From Penelope pileata (lineage: Eukaryota > Chordata > Aves > Galliformes > Cracidae): 64,000 nt of DNA. This document shows positions 1 to 11,951 of the stretch, in pieces. The notes under the pieces were generated by a model, which was given only the letters and a program-made list of their open reading frames with translations, made no database searches and was not told where the DNA came from. Position 1 is the first letter of the stretch. Every line of letters begins with the position of its first letter. The position numbers and the translations under genes were made by a program. Location of the stretch: NCBI GenBank assembly GCA_013396635.1, contig WBMW01005273.1:1-64000 (forward strand), in the 5' to 3' direction.

Positions 1-124
1 ATTTCCTACAGAACAATCTTAAAAATGTCCATTCCACCAACAAGTATTTGTGAAAAGGAAAGAAAAGGATCCCACAAACCATTAAAGCGTATTCTTGGGT
101 AGGTATTTTCCAGTATTGGGCAGA

Positions 125-793
125 GGGAATTTTGTAATAATTTTTATTGTTAATAAAATTCATGAAGAAAAAAGCTGATTTCATCATGTACTTCTGGGGC
201 TAGAAGGGAGTATTTGCAGTGATTTATACGAGTTGCAGATCAAAATTTTTGATGCTGGTTGAGCTGCTGTTAGAAAAAGTCCGTGGTTTTGAACTTGAGT
301 CAGCTTATCCATGCACAAATCAGTTTGTAACAGTTCCTTTGTTGAAGAAACCATCCTTGGAAGTTAAAAATCAGATAGGAATTTGCAGTATTTCCCTTCT
401 GTAAACAGATGGAGGAAATTAGAAGCAGTTTTTCCATCACTTTGAAGGGAGAACCAAACAACTCTCCAAACGAGTTTTAAATGCACTTGCTGCAAATATC
501 TGGAAATGACCACAGCCCAGCTTGAGAGGCAGAAGTAGTCTTTCCCTGTAAAGCTCAGAAAAAAATTGGTTCTCCACTACATACTTCTTGTGGGGATGAA
601 GTAAACTTCTTTGGGTGGGGGAAGCAAAAAAACTTTGGTTCACAACATCGTTTTGCATAGGAATTCAAGTAGATCTTCAAAAGCTACCAGCTGTCCATGC
701 TAGTAACAAAATACCCATTCTCTCTCCTCAGTGATGGACGGTCCTCTTTGGTATGGTATTTTGTAAGGCAGACGTCTTGCTGAGATGAAGGAA
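125..793 (-). other. CMTM7: CMTM7 3' untranslated region (probable)
   Basis: The sequence after the CMTM7 stop codon, read leftwards. The only canonical AATAAA on the minus strand in this stretch is the complement of TTTATT at 143-148. A GT-rich run on the minus strand lies just beyond it, near 70-80, as expected for a downstream element. That implies a UTR of about 670 nt. The exact cleavage site is inferred. Short frames here, such as those at 219-404 and 437-658, show no coding character. Confidence 0.45.
143..148 (-). terminator. Candidate CMTM7 poly(A) signal AATAAA
   Basis: Canonical hexamer on the minus strand, about 650 nt after the CMTM7 stop, with a G/T-rich stretch downstream. Alternative distal sites may lie before position 1, outside the window. 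Confidence 0.4.
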
Positions 794-807
794 TCATACA
801 GCTGCAT
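794..807 (-). CDS. CMTM7: CMTM7 terminal coding exon 5 (last three residues and stop)
   Basis: Only 14 coding bases: the split codon gives Asn171, then Ala-Ala-Val and TGA. The acceptor is TTTTCTAAG. Human CMTM7 ends STDAAV; this protein ends STNAAV, so the family C-terminus is kept and the protein is 174 residues (human 175). The phase-1 donor of exon 4 joins cleanly. The acceptor is only moderately strong, but the identity of the tail and the phase make the call secure. Confidence 0.9.
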
Positions 808-1146
808 CTTAGAAAAGGAAGACCATGTCACTAGCACTGCCACAACCAAATGCATTTACTTGATTAAAGAACACAAAGGAAACCTTCTTTTGGTAGAGGA
901 TGGGGAGGAAGAAGAGACAGCATCGATACTTGCTAGAAGCAAGTTATTTTACTCCACTAGTTAGCTGTTAAAAGCTGTCAGTAGCTGTGATACATGTTGA
1001 CTGAAGTATGGAATTACTGCTTTGTGAGTAAGTTTGAGTAACAAGGAACAGGCTGTTAATAAATCCTTCCAGGCAGACACTGCCATAGGAAAATATAAAT
1101 ACTCATTTTGGGAAGCATTCTGGCAGGCTCTAAGCATGATACTTAC
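808..1146 (-). other. CMTM7 intron 4 (339 bp)
   Basis: Short phase-1 intron bounded by GTAAGT and a CTAAG acceptor. I see no repeat, RNA gene or coding potential in it. Confidence 0.88.
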
Positions 1147-1228
1147 TTGTTGACTGCGTGATGCAGGAAACCTTGTAGGATGACCATATGCTTAAAACAC
1201 AAAGGATCGTAGCTAGGAATCCAAAAGT
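1147..1228 (-). CDS. CMTM7: CMTM7 coding exon 4 (residues 144-171, TM4)
   Basis: This is an 82-bp exon with a CATTCAG acceptor and a GTAAGT donor. It reads TFGFLATILCVLSIWSSYKV, then SCITQST, and ends with the first base of the next codon (phase 1). Human CMTM7 has a matching segment (FGFMATFLC ... SYKISCVTQST), so this is TM4 and the start of the C-terminal tail. The exon was located by homology and splice phase, not by open-frame length. Human CMTM7 has an isoform lacking one internal exon. Skipping this 82-bp exon would change the frame of the short tail. Confidence 0.95.
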
Positions 1229-2468
1229 CTGAATGAAAGAAACAGACAAACCACAAATACTTACCATTAGATGACACATATTCTATGAACGTATGGACTC
1301 TCTTGTATTCCCAACTATGCATTTTATGATGTTAACAGACCAAAAATGAGTTATATTTTATTCCATTTTGCTAACATGCCAAAAAAAAAGTTTCCATAGT
1401 ATATTAGCAGTCTATGCTGCGTTGAACCAATGACTGAAAGATAAACAAAATCATATAGTGGGGGGAGAAAAGGCTGGTCTCATCTGCTAGACTTTCCACT
1501 AGAATTCTGCAACAAAGACTTTTTCTAACACCTCCGATTTCTGCTCTTTTGGTAAGCCCCATTCAGACAAGTCTTTCTCTGTCATCTGCCAAATAAATAA
1601 GTCAGGCATGTCTTCCAGTCTGATTGCATCTACAAATCATAATTGAGACCAAGATTGTGAAAGTGATTCTTTATCCTAATGGTGTTGTACTCTAAATTCC
1701 GTTGCTGTGAAAATACTGTTGCCCACAGTCAAAATTTATGCCTCTAAAAAGCCAACAGAGACAGAGTGCATCATCCATTTAGACTAGATATAAGGAAGAA
1801 ATTCTTCACTGTGAGGGTGGCGAGACACTGGAACAGGTTGCCCAGAGAAGTCGTTGATGCCCCCTGCCTGGAAGTATTCAAAGCCAGGCTGGATGGGGCT
1901 TTGGGCAACCTGGTCTAGTGGGAGGTGTCCTTGCCCATGGCAGGGGGGTTGGAACAAGATGATCTCTAAGGTCCCTTCCAGCCTGAACCATTCTATGATT
2001 CTATGATCCACTGTGTAGGCCCACGATGACAGAGGGTTTCAGCTCAGGAGAAATTATCTTGAACAGGGCTCTGTTCAGGGGCAGGAGGTGGCAAATGCAG
2101 AAGGCTAAGACTAAGGTGAAGTGCTTTCAGTAGCTTCCAGTTGCTATAACAGCCATTTATCAAATCTAAATTATCTTAATGCTTCCCTGAAGCACATTTG
2201 TCTTCATGTGTTAAAGCTAGAGCCTTTGGTTTCAGCTCACTGACAGGACAAAAACCCACTTTAGGGCTGAGACCGAAGTCTCACAAAACCTTTTTGTCGG
2301 CATTATGTTACAGAACATTCACTGAAATGAGCTAGAAGACAGTACACCAACCAAGACACAAGCAAGGCAAGTCTATAAGAAAACAAAGTGACAAGCAATA
2401 GATTTCTAGTGCCCTAGTTAACATACACTGCAATAAGAAAGTGTCAAGACTAATAAACACGGTCTTAC
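1229..2468 (-). other. CMTM7 intron 3 (1,240 bp)
   Basis: Phase-0 intron between TM3 and TM4 exons. Apart from one antisense CR1 3' end at about 1777-2007 it is ordinary AT-rich intron sequence with no supportable gene. Confidence 0.9.
1777..2007 (+). mobile_element. CR1 LINE 3' end (5'-truncated)
   Basis: The sequence from TAGACTAGATATAAGGAAG through CACTGGAACAGGTTGCC and AAGGTCCCTTCCAGCC is the typical end of CR1 ORF2 plus 3' UTR. It finishes in the octamer-type tail ATTCTATGATTCTATGAT, characteristic of avian CR1 rather than a poly(A) tail. It is heavily 5'-truncated, as most bird CR1 copies are, and lies antisense to CMTM7 in intron 3. Confidence 0.92.
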
Positions 2469-2567
2469 CGCTCCAGCCACCAGTCCACTAAAATTATAAC
2501 TCTTTGATGCTGCTACAATCGATGCAATGAGAAGCAGAATTGTACCGATTAAATAATGAAGAAACTC
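2469..2567 (-). CDS. CMTM7: CMTM7 coding exon 3 (residues 111-143, TM3)
   Basis: This is a 99-bp (33-codon) phase-0 exon, too short to stand out as an open frame. The acceptor is TTTACAG and the donor GTAAGA. It reads EFLHYLIGTILLLIASIVAA, then SKSYNFSGLVAGA, nearly identical to human CMTM7 over this stretch. It forms TM3 and the second extracellular loop, with an NFS sequon at residue 135. The frame continues directly from WPLA of exon 2 and into TFGF of exon 4. Confidence 0.96.
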
Positions 2568-3301
2568 CTGTAAAGACAAGCATAGGCTGCATCAGAAGGG
2601 AAACTTATCTGAAAAGCATTTTAACATGCATCAGAATCAGAACAAATTGAGGTTACTCAAAGTCAGTAGACAATAACACCAGTCAAAAGCGAAAAAAATA
2701 TACAGCTTAGAAAAAAAAAGAAAGAACAAAAGAGGAAAAAAAAAAAAAGGAGTCATAAAAAGCAACTGAGGAGTGGGCTTTGTACCATATCTGACCTTCT
2801 GTTCAAAAGGGAGGGCCAACCTGCAGGTCTACTAACATCACTGGAATAAGGTCTACGTACCGGGTATGGACCCAATCCTTTCCATTCAGTATGGTACAAT
2901 ATTGAGGGCGAAACATTGATCTTTATTGTATCAAGAATGCAATTTACTTAAAGAGACAGTTCTGGAGGAAGGAAGAAGCCCTGTGGGCACATTTTTCCAG
3001 TGTACATCTGTGAAATGGAAATGAGTAGCAGAGGAAATGCAAACGCTTCTACTTCCAGTCAGAAAGTAAGCTGGATTTACTAACAACTTTCTTACACCAG
3101 CCAAGCCTAGGACCAGGAGAGAAACCACAGAAAGCACAACTATGCAGACATTCATAAGCAACATCAGGTTCCAGAAAATCAGCCTAATTATGTAACAGTG
3201 GCCGCAGCGTAGTAATGCAATAAGTAAAACACGATGCAACATTTTTTTTTCTGAGAGCACTGAGGCACTGTATTTAAGATTTTCTCTAGTGTGGCCAGTA
3301 C

Positions 3302-3397
3302 CTGTCCAGGAGTCAATTTTGACTGCAGCTTACTGTAAGACATCTGTGGATTTGTATTTTGAATCCTCATAAACATTACACCAAGCAATATGAGTGT
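3302..3397 (-). other. Possible cassette exon of CMTM7 (speculative)
   Basis: This 96-bp stop-free block on the minus strand is flanked by a T-rich acceptor ending TTTTGCAG and by a CAG|GTACTG donor, weak at the +4 and +5 positions. Read in the phase left by exon 2 it adds 32 residues, starting TLILLGVMFMRIQ and ending SKLTPGQ, between TM2 and TM3 without a frameshift. No similar segment is known to me in human CMTM7. It may be a chance pairing of splice-like motifs. Confidence 0.2.
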
Positions 3398-4180
3398 CTG
3401 CAAAACAAACATGGGTTGTTTCCTTTGTGCAGTGGGGTGCGTTGGAGGGGTATGCACTTACTGTATTTGCACTGCATTACCATCATGAGCCATGCAAATG
3501 CCATGTGTAAGGGATAGGGGAGATTCCTTCACAAACCAAAGGAGAGAGTATACAGTCCCAAAAGGAAATTGTTCAAGCAAATCCCAGAAGAGAAACAGTC
3601 TGTCACATCATACCACAGTTTCCCTCTGCACGGATGTTTAAACAGCTGAGGAGAATCCTTGCTGTAAAGCAGGTTCTCAGATTACAACTTACTTTCCTCT
3701 TGTAACTGTGTTTCAGGTGATCAAGACCTCAACCCTTGTTTTTGCTAGAATGAAGTATTTCTACTATGAGGCTCTTCTGGATAGTCCACAACGCAGAAGG
3801 CAAATTACATATGCCATTGCTTCCTTAGAGACATCCATTAAAGCAGTGTACACAGCCTACTACTTTTGAGGAACCCAAGGGATGAAGCCAAGGTGTAAAT
3901 GAATTGTCAAAGGTTGTACTGCGTAGAGAACCAATCCCTGCCAGAACCGGGAGAGTGTGCCTCTGGAGAAATGCTTCTGCAGCTTTAATAGGTGTCAGTG
4001 CAGAACAACTTCTTGAACCACTGCAACTTCACTGACTGTGAAACACACCTCTGATCGCAATGTAGAGATCCTGCCAGGAAACTCAGCCAAGCACTGATCC
4101 TGGTTTCCCAGTCTCTTACAGGCCTTTCTATTCTGTTCTAAAGATACTTAAATATTTGACTGAAAAGGAGGTTGTTGTAA

Positions 4181-4654
4181 AATCACAGAATTATAGAATA
4201 TCTCAAGTTGGAAGAGACCCACTAGTCAAGTCCACCTACTGGCTCCATGCGGGACCACCCAAAATTCAAACCCTGTTTCTGAGAGTGTTATCCAAAGGCT
4301 CCTTGAACCCCGGCAGCTTGGAGCCATGACCACTGCCCTGGGCAGCCTGTGCCAGGGCCCAACCACCCTCTGGTGCAGAACCTTTTCCTAATCCCCAGCC
4401 AGACCCTCCCCTGACACAGCTCCATGCCGTTCCGTTGGGCCCTGTCGCTGTCACCAAAGAGCAGAGCTCAGCGCTGCCCCTCCGCTCCCCTCGTGAGGAA
4501 GCTGTAGGCCGCCATGAGGCCTCCCCTCAGCCTCCTCTGCTCTGGGCTGAACAAACCAAGAGACCCCAGTCACTCCTCACATGTCTTGCCCTCCAGACCT
4601 CTTTGTACACCCTCTTTTTTTTTACACCCTCTTTGTAGCCCTCCTTTGGACACA
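4181..4654 (-). mobile_element. CR1 LINE fragment, minus strand
   Basis: The plus strand shows the reversed CR1 end: AATCACAGAATTATAGAAT, GTTGGAAGAGACC, GGCAGCCTGTGCCAGGGC and CTCTGCTCTGGGCTGAACAA, ending in GCCCTCCTTTGGACAC. This corresponds to the C-terminal ORF2 region plus 3' UTR. A local direct duplication of TTTACACCCTCTTTGTA-like sequence lies at about 4600-4637. The frames across it (4266-4457, 4435-4638) are repeat-derived. Confidence 0.88.
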
Positions 4655-5644
4655 AGCAGCAATGCATAAGCACCCCACCCCTCCAAAGCTATCTGAAACT
4701 AAGCAGCCACAGACTTCACTGCCTTAAATTCACTAGTGACTGTGGAACATTATGGAATGAACAAGCACACAACAAAAACAAAAGGCAGCGAATGCAAAGG
4801 TCAAAAAGGCATAGTTCTGTTACAACATTTTACACATCAAATACTGCTTTACAAAACTGTCATTCATCAGCTTCTTTCATTCCCTTTCTGCATCTGTATT
4901 ATCTCTAGACAGAAGTACTTTCTAGAAACAGATAATACAGGTACATGTTTAAAAAAGTGTTGCAAGTCTAACCACATTCTTCAGTTAAAAAGAAAATTAA
5001 CTTTTTCTCTCTGGTTAGAAGTGGCTGGAGGGATGAACTGTTACCTTAGATCTGCAAACTATTTATGCTGTTTCCATTAAAAGCCATCCAAACACTTCCT
5101 GAATTTCAAAATTTCCTCTATGTCTCTCTGTTTGTCTTTCCTCATCCATTTAGTTCTCTCTCTGTGGGACTAACATCTCACTATGTATCCAAGCAAAATG
5201 TTGTCAGAGGTTACTAAAACCTATGATTCCAACCCAGGACACAGGACTCTTCTGTTAGCTGACCTGATGAAAGCTGTTGAGGAAGTTCAGGTCTCATTTT
5301 CTGCGCTGCTTGTTAGTTCTCTGCTAGGATATAAGAGATGGATATACAAGGGAAATGGGGGAACGAGGCAGGAACTTCCTGCAGGATATCCTAGGAATGG
5401 CCAGGCTACGGGCAGTCAGGCTGAAGCTCCTATTTCTTGCTATTGTTTAAGTTACCTACAACCATACCAAAAGAGTCACATTCAACTTAAATAGCACACA
5501 CAGACTTTATTTTGGGACAGGATGTAATGCATGAATTCTAATGCAATGATTTGGTAATCTAGCAACCATGTAGCTACTATAAATGACCAGAGTCAGGGCC
5601 CATCTGCTGAAGCCTCTTTTTGGTTGTCTCAGAATAACACTATT

Positions 5645-5712
5645 GCCTTCTCTGGAGTAAATCTGGATTTATATCTGTGTAAAGGAGAGCAGGATCTGAT
5701 CCAAGTCAGCTA
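5645..5712. repeat. Candidate ancient amniote interspersed repeat
   Basis: The words GGAGTAAATCTGGATTTAT and GAGAGCAGGATCTGATCC resemble a family common in turtle and crocodilian DNA (TTACTCCGGATTTACACC ... GAGAGCAGAATCTGG). The match is from memory and diverged. A RepeatMasker search with amniote libraries would decide it. Confidence 0.3.
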
Positions 5713-5879
5713 AAAGAATTATAGCATCTGTTGAACCGAATGCTAATAACAAAAGCAGCAAAAGGATTTGTATGTGCAAAAGAGTCTATCAACGTGTGAC
5801 AGCACAAGAAAATGGACTAAGAAATGCAGACATCAACCCACAAGAGAGGCAAGAAATGCAGACTGTCTAACAGACTTAC

Positions 5880-6053
5880 CGCAAGTGGCCAGCTAACACA
5901 AGTGAGCATCTTGTAGACTCTGAAAATGTGGATAATGTAGAAGAACAAAATCATAACCAAGTCGCACATGGTTACAATCTGGAAGTAGCTGTATGCGCTG
6001 TAATCTGTCCACTGAGAATTATTTACACTGATGAACGCAACCAGCAGTGAGAT
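5880..6053 (-). CDS. CMTM7: CMTM7 coding exon 2 (residues 53-110, MARVEL TM1-TM2)
   Basis: This 174-bp (58-codon) phase-0 exon lies between a CTTTCAG acceptor and a GTAAGT donor. It begins ISLLVAFISV, completing TM1. An extracellular loop follows with NNSQWTDYSAYSYF, very like human CMTM7 (SLWTNYSAYSYF). TM2 comes next (VTMCDLVMILFFYIIHIF), and the exon ends with TCVSWPLA. Asn63 of the loop is in an NNS sequon. The exon holds the core of the MARVEL fold and is the most diagnostic part of the gene. It is separated from exon 1 by a ~19.7 kb intron. The flanking residues of the surrounding open frame are intronic. Confidence 0.97.
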
Positions 6054-6763
6054 CTGAAAGACAAAAGGCACATTAAAGGTTTTTAGAGTGGTGCTCAGAG
6101 GCCTCTGAAGATGACTTCAAACAACAGAATGTCATTTAGAAACAGAAGACAAACATCCAGAGTAAACTGGATGGTCCCGACAAAATGGAGAACAAAGCAA
6201 CAGGCATGAAAATAATATTTTAAAGTTTGTAGTTAAATGCGCTAGAACAACCATCAAGAGTTGAGAAAGAGTCAACTGCTAGAAAGAAAGCAAGTCTCAG
6301 ACAGCCTGAAGGACCCAACCTGAAGAAGTCTCTAAGAACAAAACAAGAGATCTCAAATACAGAAGAGGCACTGAAAGCCTAGGGTTGCACAAGTGACTGA
6401 GGGACCTAAATCCCAGGCACTTTCAGAAGGACATAGAAAGCTCACTGCAGTCAAAATCACTGAATGCTGTAGAAATGAACATGCCCATGAACACATCTTT
6501 ATTTCTATTTAGTGAGTTTTCTCTCATGCAAAATCAGAAAGCATGGCTGCAACCGAGCTAACAATTTCACCCTTATTCTTCTACCACCCACAGAGCAGGA
6601 GTATTAGCAAGCTGCAAGGTAGTGCCACAGGAAATAAACATTTGGAGAAACTTTTCAACACAGTAGCTGAAAAGCTTTAATATGTTAACAGCGTCACATA
6701 AAATCACAATGCACTACTGCACAACTTCTGTTACTTGTAGGCTTGCAAAGGACAAAAGCTCTA

Positions 6764-6778
6764 TTTTTTTTTTTTTTT
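6764..6778. repeat. Poly(T) tract
   Basis: An uninterrupted run of 15 T in CMTM7 intron 1; no adjacent retrocopy is visible. Confidence 0.9.
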
Positions 6779-9700
6779 ATTCTAAAGTTACTTGTTTACA
6801 GGTTATATAAACCTGCCTAGCCTGGGTGACAAAAAATATCTACTCAGGATACAGCCAAGTTTTATTATTACAGGCTTTGGTAATGTGTGCTTTCAGCCAC
6901 TGTAATTTTTAGTTCATCCAAAGTCAGCCAGGAGCAGTAATGATTCACACTTCAGAAGTTTCTTCAAGACATAAAAAATAACTTTCTGAGGAAGCCTGCA
7001 CTTCAATGCTGCACCATACTTCCATGTACAATCATCATTCAAACTCTTAACCAACTGCATCCATTATCAGAGTAATTTAATTACAAGGAAAAAAAAAATC
7101 CAACAGCCAAGCAAACAACATAGCTCAGATTCTCCCTGCTACATCTTTGACTGAATTTCACCTGCTTAGTTCCAAGTGGACAGGCTGAACACACACACCC
7201 TCAAGTGTAACCAAAAGCTCTATACACACATCAGAACTTCACATTAAATTATTTTCACCAAACTCTATCCAAACAGCCACGCCAATGTTGTGCCACTGAG
7301 CTACCTCAAAAAGCTGGCTCCACAGCAGGAAGAACCTGAGCTATGCCGTCTGGTTCCTGCGCTCATCTGAGCTGAGCCACCTCCGTGCATGAAGCCAGCA
7401 GAGAAGTGAACTGCTGGAAAAGCACGTTGCTTTCCTCTAGCTCAGCTATCCACACCAGGCAGGTGTGGAGCGAGGGAGCAGGAGGGAGCAGCTACGACTG
7501 CCAGGGAAATGATGGGAAGGATGGAGCAGGCAGGATGACAGCAGCCAGGAGCCAGGTTGGCTCAGGCTGCTGCAGAGCATCCATCCCAGCTCCCTGAATC
7601 TTACCGATGGCTGAACTGAGACATCAGACCGAGCTGCTGGGTAACCTGAGCCACCGGAAAGAGACCAGCAGGCCATTTACCGTACAATCTTGGAGAATAT
7701 TTGAAGTGATAGGAGACATAATGCTGATAATTTCATAAGAAAACAAAAACTACATTTAATGAAATTTAATTCTAAAGTGAGAATCAACAAGGAAGTCACA
7801 GCAAGCACTGAATCCTGCTCTTGGGTCAAGGCAGGATAAGGACAGCACTTCTCTAAACACCAAAGGCTACAAGGAGTCTCCCTTATTCAGGTGGTTCCAC
7901 AATAACTGGTTCTCAGTTTTCACACTGTACAAATCAAGAAGGGAGAGCAAATTCACAGAAATGTTAAATCTGCCTATTAGCTCATTCATGCTTGAACCAC
8001 TTACTTTATCAACTTTGTTACAGTGCACAAAGGATAAGTAGGACTGGGGCCCTGAAGTACGACCCCCATCCAAATAAGCACGGGTAAACCTTACTTACTT
8101 TAAATGTTATTTTACCAGATCTAGCTCTTCAGCTTTATAACTGAAAGCAGGGAACCATAGAAGTATTTTTTTTCCTTTCAGATAGAAGGTATAAGAATTT
8201 CAGAACGAGCAGAAAGAAGAGTGTGAGCCATCCAGCGACAAAATCAGAAAACTCATCTGAGGTGTTACATTCCTCAGAAGTAAGATCCAAGGTACCAAAC
8301 ACTCCGTGGAGAATCGGATCAGCTCCCAAGAACATGGGGTAGAAACTTGGATGTGAACAAACGTGCTTTCCATTCCAAGTGCACTTCCCAATTAAAACAA
8401 TCCCAAAACAATCAGCAAAGATTCCTTTGTTGCTTTCAGATGTGCCTCAGCTTCCCCCATAAGAAGAAATAACTGAGGGGAAGAGGTATTTCTTTCAAAT
8501 GTTTCCTTTCTTAGCATAAATACCACAGCACGTGATTTACACACAAACTCTAAAGAGGGCTCTCTGCCCAGAGGCACGTAATGCTGTTTCACACGATGGC
8601 ACAAACGGGGACAGATCAACACCTTTCTATAAAGCTACGCCACGCTCACCACATGACATTGCCTATATGGCTAGCAGGTACATTGAGAGCTTAAAACTCA
8701 CTCATTAAAGAAGAATAATAACAAGTGTATCAAATAGAGCCATAGAATATTATCTTTCCTTTTCAAGTGGCAAATATCAAAGTTCCTTCACCAGGTATCA
8801 GAATTTATCATGATATACCAGACAATGACTATATCTCATTTTTTTTCCCTGCAATTCCTGTTTCCAGAAAACTTGGAATTGAGCGATAAAATGATTAATA
8901 CATAACTGTCTGAGATACAGTTCAGCATATACCTCAGAAGTCAGTTTGTGGCACAGATATATATGGATATATAAATAAATATGGAGAGAAAAATGAATGG
9001 CAAAGTGATAAAATGATCAAACGTTATGAGTGTTCTTTATGCATCTGTGCTCGGGGGAACAGGTTAATACATCTTGAAAATAAAACCTGGAGGCACAAAA
9101 AATTTAGGGCACTGCCATTTCCATTTCAATATAATATTTCACAGATTGTGAAAGCAGCAGACTTTGACCCATAGCCAGCAAGCCAGTCAGACCAGAAGTA
9201 GGAGTCAAATGATGGTCAGTCTCATTACAAAATTTCCACGTGCTCCACAAAATGCAACCAGGCTTCAGACCAGTGTTACACAAGGGGTGGGAGACAGCTG
9301 CCGGACACTGTTATTTAAATGCTTTCTGGTTTCTGAAAAGCAACACAAAGAACATATATATCAATGTACTTCAAGGAGGGATTCTGAGGTTTAAATTAAG
9401 CTCCATATTTACACCGTTTCAAAAAAGTTGATTAGCTTAAACTAATCCACTTCTTGACTTTCCAATGAACCAGATATTAGAACTGAGTCATGAAGAGCGT
9501 TTAGGAACACTGGGATATTTCAGCAACCATCTCCCCGTGAAGCCAACACGAGCCAAAGGCAGTCAACAACTGCCAGGAGGCACTCAACACCTTACCAGAG
9601 AGAACAGACACTATAATAGAAAGATAGTAAGAGTCCACGTTCTCTTCTCTATTTTGAGCTGGAGAAAAGTCAACCATCTCCTCTGCAATGTGCCTGTGGA

Positions 9701-9904
9701 AAATGCCCTTGAATAGCACTGACAAGCTCCCAGGCCTAAACACCACACTGATCTGAAGTAAGCACAGCTCTACCAAAAATGAAACAACTTGCTTTTGCCT
9801 GATATGGTCCTCCTTCAAAAGCCAGTCCGTGTCCCCTAAGAAAGGATGAACAAGCACAGATCTTTCAGGTGTGTTGATGGGAGGTGGAACACAGTCTGAG
9901 AGAT

Positions 9905-10600
9905 CTAATCCTCAGATCAGGGGCCAAGGGCTATGCTGCTGATGCCTTTACTTCACGAGGGCAAGGCTTAAGACCAGGTCCCTGCTGGCAAAGCTGTTTT
10001 CCAGTCAGGCAGCCCTCAGCCTGTGTTGGTGCCTGGAGTTACTACACCCCAGACACAGGACTTGGCACATCTCCTTGCTGAACTTCATGAGGCTGCTGTC
10101 ATTCTGCTCCTCCAGCATCTCAAGGTCCCTCTGAAAAGCAGCACAACCCTCTGGTGTATCTGCCACTCCTCCCAGTTTTCTACCATCTGAAATTCCTGAG
10201 GGTGCACATCATCCTGGACATGAACAAAAACGTTGAACAGTATTGGTCCCAATACTGACCCCTGGGGTACACCACTAGAGACTGGCCTCCAACTGCACCT
10301 TGTAGTACTGATCACAGAATGACACTGGTCATTCTGACAGCTTTAAATCCACCTCATTGCCCTCTTATCTAACCCATAGCCTGTCAGCTCATCTATAAAG
10401 ATTCTATTGGAGACAGGATCAAGGTAAACAATATCTACTGCTCTCCCCTTGTCTAAAGCCAATCACCTAATTGTAGAGGGCAGTAAGGTTGGTGATGCAT
10501 GACTTCTCATTGCTAAATCCATGCTAACTAGTCCCAATCACCTTCACGTCCTTCATGTGCTTGGAAATATTTTTCAGGAGAATGTTCTTCATCACCTAAA
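9905..10600 (-). mobile_element. Degraded CR1 LINE ORF2 fragment (reverse transcriptase region)
   Basis: Translated on the minus strand with frameshifts, this stretch gives the LINE reverse transcriptase signature SGVPQGSVLGPILFNVF at about 10230-10275. It is preceded by a QHGFSNEKSCITNL-like motif and followed by FQRDLEMLEE and SLMKFSKEMCQVLCLG, the order found in CR1 ORF2 after the RT core. Several in-frame stops and frame changes show it is long dead. It lies in the sense direction of CMTM7 intron 1. It is an internal ORF2 piece, unlike the 3'-end fragments elsewhere in the window. Confidence 0.85.
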
Positions 10601-11951
10601 CCCCTATCCCCATGCCGTAAAATACGGCTTGAAGTGTTCCCCAAAAATGTTGCTCTTCTTTAAAAATTTTCTGTTTTCTTTCCAGTTTCCTCTTGACCTT
10701 GTCAAATAGTCAAAAAATGAGCATCTAAATGAGCATCAAAAAACAAGGAAAATGTGTGCCAAGACATCAAGGAAGTCATTCTCCCACTGATGGAAAATTC
10801 ACCGTAACAGAAAGGAAAAGAATAATGCCTTTGTATTATGAAGAGATCATATTTAGGAAGAAGATCCAAATTCCAGTTACTCCCAGGGCAAAAGCACACT
10901 GGAGAAAAGACCTCTGGCATTAGGCCCAGATGCTGCAGTACTCCTGTTTCAGATGGTTTGAACCCCACCTAACTCCCTGCACTATCTCTCAGCTGGCTGT
11001 GGTCCTGCAGATGTAATTGCTTCACAAAAAAATCTCAGTCCCAAACATCCTAGCTTCATAGGAGTGGGCTGGACATGATGCTTGGGACTAAGCATGCCAG
11101 CAGCACAGCCCTCAGCCTCTCTGGTCACTGGATCCTCCTGTGACAATCTGTAGCTCCCACGGGCACCGAGTACTGCTGCCAGTCCTGCCCCCAGTCACCA
11201 TGAAACTGCCCAAGAGCAGTGGGTATCTCAGGACTAATAGGTTGGACTCACCTGCACAAATAAATACAAACAAATGTACAAACAAATAACAAACAAATGG
11301 ATAGCAAAGGTAGAACCTGCACTGAGCTCACAAGTTCAAAGCAATTTGCTAGAGAATCACCTACTCCAAGGACAGGGCAGGCATAAGTCAAGGGATTACA
11401 GATAAAGCTTTCTTCCTTAATGCTCCTGATGATAGAGAAGGGATCATAGCGTAAGAAAGGACTTGTTTGCCCTCCACTTCCCAAAATGCTGGCTGGCACA
11501 ACTGAGCATTTTCTGATCATGTGGTAGAAGACTGCAGTTTATCTGACCACAGAACCATTTTATAACCCAACAATAAATCTGTGCAAGTGCTTTGTATGAT
11601 CTTTTTCTACTGTCCTGCTTTAATGGATGTAATAAATAAAGCTCTGACTTTATTACCAATACTTAATTCTTTTGTAACATTTGGAGAGAACTAAATTTTC
11701 TTCAGACACAGCTACCTGCACAAATATAAATCCAGCATGATCTCCAATATTGACAACATGCTATAAAGGAAAACCTAATGTTCTGAGCATTAGAGACACA
11801 TTTCCACAGACAAACGCTGATGGAAGATGGGAGGAATTGAATGTCAGTGCCTCTTGAGTTCTGATCTCGCTTTGGTAACCTTCTTATCGTTTAAACTTGA
11901 GTAAATTATTTAATTTTCTGCTTCAGCTCACCCATCCAACAAATAAGGGCT

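Larger units (their letters stand above)
2568..5879 (-). other. CMTM7 intron 2 (3,312 bp)
   Basis: Phase-0 intron between exons 2 and 3. It carries a sense-oriented CR1 fragment (about 4181-4654), a possible cassette exon (3302-3397), a short candidate ancient repeat near 5645-5712 and an A-rich tract around 2708-2752. The remaining open frames are short and unlike known proteins. Confidence 0.9.

Noticed and set aside
6390..6480. Words such as GGGACCTAAATCCC resembling an old DNA-transposon palindrome
   Set aside because: Too short and diverged to assign; no second arm was found nearby.
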